From the NCBI RefSeq assembly GCF_001411805.1, contig NZ_CP007213.1, positions 3,224,001 through 3,288,000 on the forward strand: 64,000 nt of DNA, in the 5' to 3' direction. This stretch comes from Burkholderia plantarii (GTDB lineage Bacteria; Pseudomonadota; Gammaproteobacteria; Burkholderiales; Burkholderiaceae). A model generated the notes under the pieces. It did not search any database and was not told where the DNA came from. It saw only the letters and a list, made by a program, of their open reading frames with translations. The translations under genes and the position numbers were made by a program. This document shows positions 16,661 through 25,764 of this stretch, piece after piece; within the stretch, counting starts at the first letter, position 1; every line of letters begins with the position of its first letter.

Positions 16661-17833
16661 TCACACCACGTTCTTCTCGACGATCGGACGCCGCTCCAGC
16701 ACGCGCCGCCAGTCGAGTTCGGACAGATCGAGCGAGGTGTAGCGCCCGTTCAGGATCAGCTCGCTGACGCCGCGCCCGGTGGCCGGCCCCTGCTGCAGGC
16801 CGTGGCCGCTGAAGCCGTTGGCGAACACGCAGTTCTCGAGATCGGGGTGGTAGCCGATGATCGCGTTGTGATCGAACACGTTGTATTCGTAGTAGCCGGA
16901 CCAGCTGCGCTCCACGCGCAGCGCCTCGAAGCCCGGCACGCGATGCGCGAGCGCCGGCCAGATCACCTCGTCGAACAGCGCGTGATCGACCTCGTCGAGC
17001 GGCAGGTCGTCGGGGTCGTGCCCGGGCGACGGCGAGGTGCCGCAAATATAGCCGCGCCCCTCGGGGCGAAAGTACACGCCGCCTGGATCGATCAGCAGCG
17101 GGCAGGCCTCGAGCCGCGCCGGCGACGATACGTTGAAGATGCTGCGACGCCGCGCATGGACCGGGATCTCGATGCCGGCCAGCGCCGCGATCCGCTTCGC
17201 CCAGGCGCCCGCCGCGTTCACCACGGTATCGCAGGGATGGCGCTCGCCGTCGGCCGTGACCACCTGCGTGACGCGGCGCCCCTCGCGCACCAGCTCCACC
17301 ACCTCGGCCGCCAGATAGCGCGCGCCGAGCGACCGCGCCTTCCGGCGCAGCGCCTGCACCAGCCCGTAGCCGTCGAACCAGCCCTCGCCGCGCTCGCCGT
17401 AGGCGCCCGCGGCGAGATCGTCGACGTTGAGCCACGGAAACCTCGCGCGCAGCGCGTCCGGCGCCATGAGCCGGATCTGCGCGCCCTCGGCCACCTGCAG
17501 CGCGTGGTTCTCGCGCAGCGTGGCCTCGCCGGCCGGCGTGGCGAGGAACAGGTAGCCGCCCTCGTGCAGGTCGATCGACGGCCGCTCGCCGTCGATCGCG
17601 AGCCGTTCGCCGAGTTCGCGCAGGAATTCAATGCCGAACAGCGACATGCGGATCGACAGCGGCGTGGAGAACTGCTGCCGGATCGACGCGGCCGACAGCG
17701 CCGACGACGAGCGCGCGTAGGTCGGATCGCGCTCGATCACGGTAACCGCCGCGCTCGGGTCCGACACCCGCAGGAAATACGCGATCGCGCTGCCGATCAC
17801 GCCGCCGCCGACGATAACGATGCGGGAACTCAT
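16661..17833 (-). CDS. amaA: FAD-dependent amine/amino acid oxidase, L-pipecolate oxidase-like
   Basis: A DAO-family flavoenzyme of 390 aa with the dinucleotide motif VIVGGGVIGSAIAYFL at the N-terminus, ERDPTYARSSSALSAASIRQQF around the flavin pocket, VNAAGAWAKRIA, and a C-terminal NGFSGHGLQQGPATGRGVSEL. ATG 17833 has GGAG 6 nt upstream. It lies between the aminotransferase and amaB. In Pseudomonas putida the FAD enzyme next to amaB is L-pipecolate oxidase, giving piperideine-6-carboxylate, and that role is inferred here by synteny. A sarcosine- or D-amino-acid-type substrate cannot be excluded. Confidence 0.78.
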   Translation of the reverse strand: MSSRIVIVGGGVIGSAIAYFLRVSDPSAAVTVIERDPTYARSSSALSAASIRQQFSTPLSIRMSLFGIEFLRELGERLAIDGERPSIDLHEGGYLFLATPAGEATLRENHALQVAEGAQIRLMAPDALRARFPWLNVDDLAAGAYGERGEGWFDGYGLVQALRRKARSLGARYLAAEVVELVREGRRVTQVVTADGERHPCDTVVNAAGAWAKRIAALAGIEIPVHARRRSIFNVSSPARLEACPLLIDPGGVYFRPEGRGYICGTSPSPGHDPDDLPLDEVDHALFDEVIWPALAHRVPGFEALRVERSWSGYYEYNVFDHNAIIGYHPDLENCVFANGFSGHGLQQGPATGRGVSELILNGRYTSLDLSELDWRRVLERRPIVEKNVV

Positions 17834-17907
17834 GGAAGGCTCCATTGCCGGTATCAGGAATGCGCGGGCACCGGGGCGCCCGCGCGCGAATCGCGGATGG
17901 CGCGCGG

Positions 17908-19407
17908 TCAGTCGATGTTGAAGTCGATGCCCTGCGCGAGCGGCAGCGCCGACGAGTAGTTGATGGTGTTGGTGGCGCGGCGCATGTAGCTCTTCCAGGC
18001 ATCCGAGCCCGACTCGCGCCCGCCGCCCGTCTCCTTCTCGCCGCCGAACGCGCCGCCGATCTCGGCGCCGCTCGGCCCGATGTTGACGTTGGCGATCCCG
18101 CAGTCGCTGCCGGCCGCCGACAGGAAGCGCTCGCTCTCGCGCAGGTCGGTGGTGAACACGCACGACGACAGGCCATGCGAGGCCGCGTTGTTGGCGGCGA
18201 TCGCCTCGTCGAAGCGCTCGTACTTCAGCACGTAGAGGATCGGCGCGAACGTCTCGGTCAGCACCACGTCGGTCTGCGCCGGCATCTCGACGATCGCCGG
18301 CCGCACGTAGAAGCCGCCGTCGTGGCCCGGCACCGCGTGGCGCTCGCCGCCGAACACCGTGCCGCCCTCGCGGCGCGCCTGCGCGAGCGCCGCCTGCATG
18401 CGCGCGAACGAGGCGCCGTCGATGAGCGGCCCCATCAGCGTGCCGGCCTCGAGCGGATTGCCGATCGTGACCTTCGCGTAGAGCGCCTTGAGCCGCTCGA
18501 CGGTGGCCGCGTAGACGTCGGCCTGCACGAACAGGCGCCGCAGCGAGGTGCAGCGCTGGCCGGCGGTGCCGACCGCCGAGAACAGGATGCCGCGCAGCGC
18601 GAGCTCCATGTTCGCCGTCGACGAGACGATGCCCGCGTTGTTGCCGCCCAGTTCGAGCAGCGAGCGGCCGAAGCGGCGCGCCACTTCCACGCCCACCGCG
18701 CGGCCCATCGCGGTGCTGCCGGTGGCGCTCACCAGGTTCGAGCGCGGATCGGCCACCAGTTGCTCGCCCACCTCGCGCCCGCCGTTGAGCACGGCCGAGA
18801 GGCCGGCCGGCGCATCGCCGAATTCGCGCAGCGCGTCGTCGAGGATCTGCTGGGTGGCCAGCGCGGTGAGCGGCGTCTTCTCCGACGGCTTCCAGATCAC
18901 GGCGTTGCCGCACACCAGCGCGAGCGCCGCGTTCCACGACCAGACGGCGGCCGGGAAGTTGAACGCCGAGATCACCGTGCAGACGCCGAGCGGATGCCAG
19001 GTCTCGGCCATCCGGTGGCCGGGGCGCTCGGACGCGATGGTCAGGCCGTACAGCTGGCGCGACAGGCCCACCGCGAAATCGCAGATGTCGATCATCTCCT
19101 GCACTTCGCCAAGCCCTTCCTGCAGGATCTTGCCGCATTCGAGCGTGATCAGCGCGCCGAGCGCCTGCTTCTTCTCGCGCAGCTTGTTGCCGAGGATGCG
19201 CACCAGCTCGCCGCGACGCGGCGCCGGCACCTCGCGCCAGGCGAGGAAGGCGCGCTGCGCGGCGTCGAGCGCCGCGTCGACCTCGGCCGCCGAGCGGCTC
19301 GCCACGCGGCCGATCGGCTGGCCGTCGATCGGCGAATGGACGGCGAGGTCGCCCGAGTCGGCCAGACGCTCGATACCGAGTTCGGAAAGGATGCGGGTTG
19401 CGTTCAC
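17908..19407 (-). CDS. amaB: L-aminoadipate-semialdehyde dehydrogenase
   Basis: An NAD-dependent aldehyde dehydrogenase of 499 aa in the antiquitin (ALDH7) group, oxidising 2-aminoadipate 6-semialdehyde to 2-aminoadipate. Evidence: HPLGVCTVISAFNFPAAVWSWN, ATGSTAMGR, the catalytic Glu in LLELGGNNA (about 252), Cys in TAGQRCTSLRR (about 286), and the antiquitin-like end ESGSDAWKSYMRRATNTINYS. The start is GTG 19407 with AGGTGG 4 nt upstream. The gene lies 74 nt before amaA on the same strand. The product of AmaA is the immediate precursor of its substrate. Confidence 0.93.
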   Translation of the reverse strand: MNATRILSELGIERLADSGDLAVHSPIDGQPIGRVASRSAAEVDAALDAAQRAFLAWREVPAPRRGELVRILGNKLREKKQALGALITLECGKILQEGLGEVQEMIDICDFAVGLSRQLYGLTIASERPGHRMAETWHPLGVCTVISAFNFPAAVWSWNAALALVCGNAVIWKPSEKTPLTALATQQILDDALREFGDAPAGLSAVLNGGREVGEQLVADPRSNLVSATGSTAMGRAVGVEVARRFGRSLLELGGNNAGIVSSTANMELALRGILFSAVGTAGQRCTSLRRLFVQADVYAATVERLKALYAKVTIGNPLEAGTLMGPLIDGASFARMQAALAQARREGGTVFGGERHAVPGHDGGFYVRPAIVEMPAQTDVVLTETFAPILYVLKYERFDEAIAANNAASHGLSSCVFTTDLRESERFLSAAGSDCGIANVNIGPSGAEIGGAFGGEKETGGGRESGSDAWKSYMRRATNTINYSSALPLAQGIDFNID

Positions 19408-19601
19408 GTTGCCACCTGTGGAGAGTCGGAAAAAGGAAAAATGCGGGAGCGGCCGGGCCGCTGCCGTTGCTGTCGTCATCGTCGAGGGCGGCCGGCGCGC
19501 GGCGCCGGCCGGAGTGGTCCGCGACGCGCCGCGGCGGCCGCGCACGGCGCGCTTCGGGCCAAGGCGCGCCGTGCGTCGTACCGGGTCGTGCGCGTCCGGC
19601 G

Positions 19602-20750
19602 TCATTCGGCGCCCTGACGCGTCGTGACCGGCACCCAGGCGAGCGACTTCACCTGGTAGAGCGTCGAGCTGGGCTGCTTCAGGTCGCCGTCGGGCATGAA
19701 GGCGATGGTGCCGGTAATGCCGTCGTAGCGCGTCGCCTTCAGCGTCGCGTTGTAGCCGGCGGGCGCCGCCGTGCCGGCCTGCTGCATCGCGTGGATCACG
19801 ATCCAGGTGGCGTCGTAGGCGAACGGCGCGTAGGCCAGCATGTCCACGCCGTACTTGGCGCGGAACTGCGCCTCGAACTGCCGGCCCTTCGCGAGCCGCG
19901 CGAGCGGCTGGCCGTACTCCCACACCGAGGCGCCCTCGGCCGCCGGACCGGCCAGCCGGATGAAGTTCGCGTTCATCACGCCGCCGCCGGCCAGGAACTG
20001 CGCGCGCATGCCGAGCTGGCGCATCCGCTTGACCAGCATCGCGGCCTGCGCGTCGAGCCCGCCGAAGAACAGCAGGTCCGCGTTGGCGCTCTTGATGCGC
20101 GTGAGCTGCGCGCTGAAATCGACCGCCTTGTCCGACACGAACTCGTGCGCCACCACCGTGCCGCCGTTGGCCCGCACCGCCTTCTCGAACTGGTCGGCCT
20201 CGCCCTGGCCGAACGCGGTGCGGTCGTCGATGATCGCGATGCGCTTCGCGCGCGTGACGGTGGCCGCGTAGACGCCCGCGTTGCCGGCGTTCTGCACGTC
20301 GTTGGCGATCACGCGGTAGACGGTGGCGAGCCCCGCGCGCGTGATGTCGGGATTGGTCGCGGCCGGCGTGAGCATCGGGATGCCCGCCTTCGCGTAGATC
20401 TTCGAGGCCGGCAGCGTGGTGCCCGAGTTGAAGTGGCCGATCACTGCCGCGACGCGATCGTCGGCCAGTTGCTGCGCGACCTGCACGCCCACGCGCGGGT
20501 CGCCCTGGTCGTCCTGCGAGTCGACCTCGAAGCGCACCGGCTTGCCGCCGATCACCGGGTGCGCGGCGTTCGCCTCGTCCACCGCCATGCGCACGCCGTC
20601 CTCGATGTCCTTGCCGTAGGCGGCGGCGCTGCCGGTGAGCGGGCTCGCCACGCCGATCTTCACGATTTCCTGCGCGAGCACGCCGCCGGCGGCGCAGGCC
20701 AGCACGGCGGTCAGGACGATGCGACGGGCGAATCTCGAACGGATCTTCAT
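19602..20750 (-). CDS. Periplasmic branched-chain/amino-acid ABC binding protein (LivK-like)
   Basis: A type I periplasmic binding protein of 382 aa. The signal peptide ends near ACAAGGVLA, followed by QEIVKIGVASPLTGSAAAYG, the classic LivJ/LivK beginning. Later segments PAATNPDITRAG, DDRTAFGQG and DLLFFGGLDAQAAML are family-typical. No permease or ATPase genes sit beside it, so it must use a transporter encoded elsewhere. It lies in the pipecolate/lysine cluster, so uptake of lysine, pipecolate or a related compound is a reasonable guess. Confidence 0.9.
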   Translation of the reverse strand: MKIRSRFARRIVLTAVLACAAGGVLAQEIVKIGVASPLTGSAAAYGKDIEDGVRMAVDEANAAHPVIGGKPVRFEVDSQDDQGDPRVGVQVAQQLADDRVAAVIGHFNSGTTLPASKIYAKAGIPMLTPAATNPDITRAGLATVYRVIANDVQNAGNAGVYAATVTRAKRIAIIDDRTAFGQGEADQFEKAVRANGGTVVAHEFVSDKAVDFSAQLTRIKSANADLLFFGGLDAQAAMLVKRMRQLGMRAQFLAGGGVMNANFIRLAGPAAEGASVWEYGQPLARLAKGRQFEAQFRAKYGVDMLAYAPFAYDATWIVIHAMQQAGTAAPAGYNATLKATRYDGITGTIAFMPDGDLKQPSSTLYQVKSLAWVPVTTRQGAE

Positions 20751-21045
20751 CGGACGCTTCCTTCTCGGTGGGGAATTCGCGGCGCGAATTCAGTGACGGC
20801 GGTGACGGGCCGGCGGCGCGCGGCGCCGCGAGTCGGGCGATGCGGATTGCGGGTTCGGGGCTCCCGGGTTCGGTCTCGTTGTCTCGACAGGATGCGCCGC
20901 AGCCGGCGGCAGGCGGCTCGCTCGGGCGCGGCGATTGATTCTCGGCAACCAATACGCGCGGATCAAACGAGATCTGCGCACCACCTCTTGCGGTTTGCTC
21001 ATCAAGCCCGGCACGAAGGGGCTGGCGCCGCCGGGTCGCTTCGCG

Positions 21046-22074
21046 TCAGCCGCCCGCGTTCGCGGTCATGCGGAAGATGCCCTGCGCGTTGCCGGCGTCG
21101 AAGCGCAGGTCGAGCGTCCAGCGCTGCGTGGCGCGGTCGAACTCGCGCTTGCGCGTGATGAATTCGTAAAACGAGCCCGGCACGCTGCGCGAGAGCATGC
21201 GGCCGTCGGCGGTCCGGAACTCGCGCTCGACGATGTCGGCGCGGTAGGCGGTCTGGAACACGCGTCCCGAGCGCGAACGCTCGACCTCGGGCTTCATCGG
21301 CCGGCCCTTGGCCTTCTCGGCCTCGGCCAGCGCGAACACGTCGGCCACGCGGTCGGTGGCGTGGTTGAACGCGTTGCCCTCGGTCGCGATCCAGGCCATC
21401 TCGGCCGATTCGGCGAGCAGTACCTCGTAGTCGGCCACGGCCGGCACCGCGTGCTGGCGCGAAAACGCACCGACCAGCACCGGCAGCAGCCGCTGCGCGG
21501 CCGCGAGCGGCAGCGTGCCGTCGCGTTCGAGTTCCCAGAGCAGGCCGGCGGCCTCGGGCGTGAGCGGGTCGCGAGAACTGCTCACCACGTTCGAGACGGC
21601 CTGCTGGAACCCGGCCGAGAAGCGCTCGGGATGCAGTTCGCTGACGAAGAACTGGGCGATGTCGTCGGGCGCGTCCTCGTGCGCGTAGGCGCGGCCCGTC
21701 ATGCCGAGCCGGTCGAGCGGATAGCGCCCGTTCGGGCGAAACCCGAGCGGGCGCAGGATGCGCGTGAACGCGGCCTCGCCGGGCGGCAGCGCGCCGTTGT
21801 CGTGCCAGCGCACGGTGCGCAGCGCGCCGTGATCGAAGCAGACCGAGCCGCCCGCCTCGACCGTCTCGCGCGTGTAGGCGCGGCCGTTCGGCGAGCGTTC
21901 GAGCAGGCCCTCGAACAGCGCCATGTTCAGCGCCTGCGCGAGCTCGGCGCGCGTGACGCAGCCGGGCTCCCAATCGGCCAGGCACGGCGGCAGGTTCAGC
22001 GTCGCGAACAGCGCGTCGGCGGTGGCCGGGCCGAGCAGCGCGGCCAGCAGGGTGTCGAGGTTGGGATTGCGCAT
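21046..22074 (-). CDS. hglS: 2-oxoadipate dioxygenase/decarboxylase (HglS, DUF1338)
   Basis: An Fe(II)-dependent enzyme of 342 aa that turns 2-oxoadipate into 2-hydroxyglutarate with loss of CO2. The putative metal and substrate residues are His82 and Arg86 (DHGALRTV), His at about 238 (AFNHATDR) and Glu at about 305 (GSFYEFITR). The spacing agrees closely with the His70/Arg74/His226/Glu294 set I recall for P. putida HglS. It is divergent from a LysR gene and upstream of the pipecolate genes on the same strand. This enzyme is the hallmark of the proteobacterial D-lysine/pipecolate route. Confidence 0.92.
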   Translation of the reverse strand: MRNPNLDTLLAALLGPATADALFATLNLPPCLADWEPGCVTRAELAQALNMALFEGLLERSPNGRAYTRETVEAGGSVCFDHGALRTVRWHDNGALPPGEAAFTRILRPLGFRPNGRYPLDRLGMTGRAYAHEDAPDDIAQFFVSELHPERFSAGFQQAVSNVVSSSRDPLTPEAAGLLWELERDGTLPLAAAQRLLPVLVGAFSRQHAVPAVADYEVLLAESAEMAWIATEGNAFNHATDRVADVFALAEAEKAKGRPMKPEVERSRSGRVFQTAYRADIVEREFRTADGRMLSRSVPGSFYEFITRKREFDRATQRWTLDLRFDAGNAQGIFRMTANAGG

Positions 22075-22242
22075 CGGGTCTCTGGTCGGAATGGGGCGAG
22101 GCTCGCCGGCGGGGCAGGCGGCGGGATGGCGCGCGGCCGGATTCGCTGACGCCGCCGGCCTTGAGCTCGCCGCATTATTGAAACGATCCAGGCTGGCGTA
22201 AAGCGAGATAAAATCGGGACTTGATGCGTTTTCGGAATCATC

Positions 22243-23187
22243 ATGCGCAAATTCAAGATCCCGAACATGGGCGCCCTGCTGGCGTTCGAGGCGGCGGCCC
22301 GCCATGAGAGCTTCACCTACGCGGCGCGCGAGCTGTTCCTGACGGAAAGCGCGATCTCGCGGCAGATCGCGACGCTGGAGGCCAGCCTCGGCGTGCGCCT
22401 GTTCGTGCGCGCCAAGCAGCGCGTGGTGCTCACGCGCGCCGGGCGCCTCTACAGCACGCAGGTGCGCCGCGCGCTCGAGCATCTCGACCGCGACACGCTC
22501 TCGATCATCGCGCACGGCAGCGGCGGCAGCTACCTGGAGCTGGCGGTGCTGCCCACCTTCGCATCGCAATGGCTGATTCCGCGCCTGAAGGATTTCTACG
22601 ATCGCACGCCCGACGTGCGCGTGAACATGGGCGCGCGCACCGGGATCTTTTCGTTCGCGGAATCGCACTTCGAGGCGGCGATCCATTACGGCAAGCCGAC
22701 CTGGCCCGGCGCGTCGGCCGACTACCTGTTCGGCGAGGAGGTCGTGCCGGTCTGCGCGCCGGCGCTGCTGAACAAGCCCGTGCGCAAGCCGCACGAGCTG
22801 CTCGCCTGGCCACTGCTGCACTCGACCACGCGGCCCGACGGCTGGGCGCGCTGGTTCGCCTCGCTCGGCGTGGACGAGCACGGCACCATGCAGGGCGACC
22901 GCTACGAGCTGCACACCATGCTGATCAGCGCCGCGGCGGCCGGGCTCGGTATCGCGCTGGTGCCGAAGTTCTTCGTGGACGGGCGCGAGAAGCAGCTCGG
23001 GATCGTGGTGCCCTATGTGGTGCCGCCCGCGCAGGCCGCGCGGGCGGCGGCCGACGACGACGCCGCCTATTACCTCGTCTATCCGACCGAGCTCAGCCAC
23101 AGCAAGCCGCTCGAGGCGTTTCGCGCGTGGCTGCTGGCGCAGGCGCGCGCGTATGGGGAGGCGCCGGGAAGAACGGCACGGGTTTAG
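22243..23187 (+). CDS. LysR-family regulator, probably of the lysine/pipecolate cluster
   Basis: A 314-aa GcvA-like LysR protein. The helix-turn-helix is near residues 8-66 (LLAFEAAARHESFTYAARELFLTESAISRQIATLEASLG), followed by the effector-binding domain with AVLPTFASQWLIPRL and AAAAGLGIALVPKFF. It is divergent from hglS across 168 nt, the usual arrangement for a LysR and its target. P. putida also has a LysR gene between amaB and hglS. The inducer is expected to be a pathway intermediate. Confidence 0.92.
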   Translation: MRKFKIPNMGALLAFEAAARHESFTYAARELFLTESAISRQIATLEASLGVRLFVRAKQRVVLTRAGRLYSTQVRRALEHLDRDTLSIIAHGSGGSYLELAVLPTFASQWLIPRLKDFYDRTPDVRVNMGARTGIFSFAESHFEAAIHYGKPTWPGASADYLFGEEVVPVCAPALLNKPVRKPHELLAWPLLHSTTRPDGWARWFASLGVDEHGTMQGDRYELHTMLISAAAAGLGIALVPKFFVDGREKQLGIVVPYVVPPAQAARAAADDDAAYYLVYPTELSHSKPLEAFRAWLLAQARAYGEAPGRTARV

Positions 23188-23261
23188 CGTCGTGCTTGCG
23201 TGCCGGCCATCCCGCCCGCTCACGCCTCACCGCCACGTTCTCGCGCCCATCACGATCCGCC

Positions 23262-23714
23262 ATGCACCTGATCGCCTCCACGACGCCCGCCGACGCCGAC
23301 ACGCTGGTGGCGATCCGCATCGCCGCGATGCGCGCCAGCCTCGAAGCGATCGGCCGCTTCGATCCGCAACGCGCGCGCGAGCGCTTCCTCGCGTCGTTCG
23401 ATCCGGCCACCTGCCGGTTCATCGTGGCGGACGGCGCGCGGGCCGGCTTGCTTGCGGTGCATCACGCGGCCGACCACTGGCGGCTCGACCACCTCTACCT
23501 GCTGCCCGGGCAGCAGCGCCGCGGGATCGGCGCGGCCGTGCTCGACACCGTGTTGCGCGAGGCCGATGCGCGGCGCATGCCGGTGCGCGTCGGCGCGCTG
23601 CGCGGCAGCGATTCGAACCGCTTCTACCTCCGCCACGGCTTCGTCGTGACGGGCGAGACCGAATGGGATATCGATTACCTGCGCGAGCCGCGGCTTCCGG
23701 GCCAACCGGACTAG
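23262..23714 (+). CDS. GNAT-family N-acetyltransferase
   Basis: A 150-aa single-domain acetyltransferase. The acetyl-CoA binding segment LYLLPGQQRRGIGAAVLDTVL (Q/RxxGxG/A) lies near residues 85-105, and the NRFYLRHGF motif near 126. Substrate unknown. It stands alone between the LysR gene and a convergent SDR gene. Confidence 0.88.
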   Translation: MHLIASTTPADADTLVAIRIAAMRASLEAIGRFDPQRARERFLASFDPATCRFIVADGARAGLLAVHHAADHWRLDHLYLLPGQQRRGIGAAVLDTVLREADARRMPVRVGALRGSDSNRFYLRHGFVVTGETEWDIDYLREPRLPGQPD

Positions 23715-23842
23715 ACGCGCCGGCAAGCACGCGCATGTCCGGGGCGACGGCGCTTCGTTCGCGTCCGCCGCGGCAGGCTCCCTCGCGCCGCCGCGTGACG
23801 ACCCTCGACTCACGCGCCACGTCTCGCGGCTCGCCCCTTCAT

Positions 23843-24676
23843 TCAACTCACGTCATCATCGGCCCCGAACGCGATCTCGCGCTGCGCCTCCAGCTCGGCG
23901 AGCCGCGCGCCCAGCGCCGCGTGAATCAGCTGATACGCCCCGCCGCCAAGCACCAGCCGCCGCGGTGCCGGGCTGACATCGACGCTCGCAATCATCGCGT
24001 CCACGGCCTTCTCCGGCGATAGCGGCAGCCGGTAAGTCGACGGCGAGGCCAGCGCGCGGCGCCGCTCGCCGACGATCGTGTCCGCGTAGACGTCGAGCGG
24101 CTGCGCGTGATCGAGGCCATGGATGAAACGGGTGTGCGCGCCGGCCGGCTCGACCAGCGTGACCTCGATGCCGAACGACGCCACGTCCTGCGCCACGGCC
24201 TCGAAAAAGCCCTCGATCGCCCACTTCGACGCGTGATAGGCGCACAGCCCCGGCAGCGCGATCTGGCCGCCCATCGACGACACCTGCAGGATCCGCCCGC
24301 CGCCCTGCGCGCGCAGCCGCGGCAGCGCCGCGCGCGCGACATGGATCGAGCCGAGTACGTTCGTGTCGAGCTGGCGGCGCAGCTGCGCGTCGCTGAGTTC
24401 GTCGGCGGCGCCGAACGCCGCGTAGCCGGCGTTGTTGACCAGCACGTCGATGCGGCCGAACGCGTCGAACGCGGCCTCGACCACCGGCGCGACGCGTTCC
24501 GTGTCGGTCACGTCGAGCGTCTCGACCCACAGGCGCTGGCCGTAACGTTCGCGCAGCGCGTCGAGCAGCGCGGGCCGCCGCAGCGTGGCGGCCACGCGGT
24601 CGCCGCGCGCGAGCAGTTTCTCGGTCAGGATGCGGCCGAAGCCGGTCGAGGTGCCGGTGATGAACCAGGTTTTCAT
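23843..24676 (-). CDS. Short-chain dehydrogenase/reductase
   Basis: A 277-aa classical SDR with TGTSTGFGR (cofactor loop), NNAGYAAFG, the catalytic Ser in QVSSMGGQIALPG, and YHASK (YxxxK). The length and the C-terminal region RTFIHGLDHAQPLDVYAD-like fit the group annotated as retinol-dehydrogenase-like or oxidoreductase SDR. ATG 24676 has AAGGA about 10 nt upstream. It is divergent from paoA across 290 nt. Substrate unknown. Confidence 0.9.
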   Translation of the reverse strand: MKTWFITGTSTGFGRILTEKLLARGDRVAATLRRPALLDALRERYGQRLWVETLDVTDTERVAPVVEAAFDAFGRIDVLVNNAGYAAFGAADELSDAQLRRQLDTNVLGSIHVARAALPRLRAQGGGRILQVSSMGGQIALPGLCAYHASKWAIEGFFEAVAQDVASFGIEVTLVEPAGAHTRFIHGLDHAQPLDVYADTIVGERRRALASPSTYRLPLSPEKAVDAMIASVDVSPAPRRLVLGGGAYQLIHAALGARLAELEAQREIAFGADDDVS

Positions 24677-24966
24677 GAGCGGGAATTCCTTGTAGAAGCA
24701 GCGGGCGCCGGCATGCCGCCAGCGCCCCGGCCGGGAACGAAGCTTGCCGGCGGGCGCCGTTCCCGGGCGCTGGCGACGAGCGGCGCGTCCGGTATCGCGC
24801 CGCCTTCGCGCCGGCCGCCCATCATCGGCGATCTGGCCCCGTTCGATTGGTGAATTTTCCTGCACGAGGCTTTGAGGCGAACGGGGCTGGCGAGGCGCGC
24901 CGCGACCGGCTTTAATGGGGATCGCGCGCAGCACCCGACGTGCGCCCCCACCGCACAGGAAAGCCG

Positions 24967-25764
24967 ATGACCCACGATTCCCCGACTCCGTTCGCCCCCG
25001 AGTCCGGCGACGGCACCGCCCCGGCCACGGCCCGGACGGCCAGCCCCGCTACCGCCGTCGTCCCCGCCGTCGTCCCCGCCGCCGGGCCGCCCTCCGGTTC
25101 CGCGCCGGCGTCGGCGGCCGAGCCGCGCCCCGCGATTTCGCGGCGCCGCTTCCTGCAGGCCGGTGCCTCGGGCGCGGCCGCCGTCGGCACGGGCGGCTGG
25201 CTCGACGGCGCGACGGCGGCGGAACCGCCCGCCGCCGCGAGCGACGCGCCCGCCGCCGCGCTCCAGCCGGCCGCGAACGACGGCGGCCGCCCGAACCTGC
25301 GCTTCACCGTCAACGGCGTCACGCACGAGCTGACAGTGGCGCCGAACGCGATCCTGCTCGACGTGCTGCGCGACACGCTGCAGCTGACCGGCACGAAAAA
25401 AGGTTGTGACCACGGCCAGTGCGGCGCCTGCACGGTCCACGTCAACGGCGTGGCGATCAACTCGTGCCTGTCGCTCGCGCTGATGCACGAGGGCGACGAG
25501 ATCACCACGGTCGAGGGGCTCGCGCGGAACGGCCGCCTGCACCCGATCCAGCAGGCGTTCTGGGACCACGACGCCTACCAGTGCGGCTACTGCACCGCCG
25601 GCCAGATGATGAGCGCGGTGGCGGTGCTGCGCGACGCGCGGATCCCCGCCGACGACCATTCGGTGCGCGAGGCGATGAGCGGCAACATCTGCCGCTGCGG
25701 CGCCTATCGCAACATCGTCGCCGCGATCCAGGACGCGCGCGCCAAGGGCGGGAGGAATCCCTGA
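24967..25764 (+). CDS. paoA: Aldehyde oxidoreductase iron-sulfur subunit, Tat-exported (PaoA/YagT)
   Basis: The small subunit of a molybdenum aldehyde oxidoreductase, 265 aa. A Tat signal SRRRFLQAGASG lies near residue 58, unusually far in, behind an Ala/Pro-rich leader of about 55 residues. The two [2Fe-2S] clusters are bound by CDHGQCGAC...C and by CGYCTAGQ with CRCGAYRN. RBS AGGAAA precedes ATG 24967. The stop overlaps the start of paoB by one base. The complex oxidises aldehydes in the periplasm and passes electrons through FAD and the iron-sulfur clusters. Confidence 0.93.
   Translation: MTHDSPTPFAPESGDGTAPATARTASPATAVVPAVVPAAGPPSGSAPASAAEPRPAISRRRFLQAGASGAAAVGTGGWLDGATAAEPPAAASDAPAAALQPAANDGGRPNLRFTVNGVTHELTVAPNAILLDVLRDTLQLTGTKKGCDHGQCGACTVHVNGVAINSCLSLALMHEGDEITTVEGLARNGRLHPIQQAFWDHDAYQCGYCTAGQMMSAVAVLRDARIPADDHSVREAMSGNICRCGAYRNIVAAIQDARAKGGRNP

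Noticed and set aside
16661..19138. One long minus-strand frame spanning the FAD oxidase and part of amaB
   Set aside because: Only the part after ATG 17833 is a flavoprotein; the upstream part is an out-of-frame reading of amaB, so this is not a fusion.
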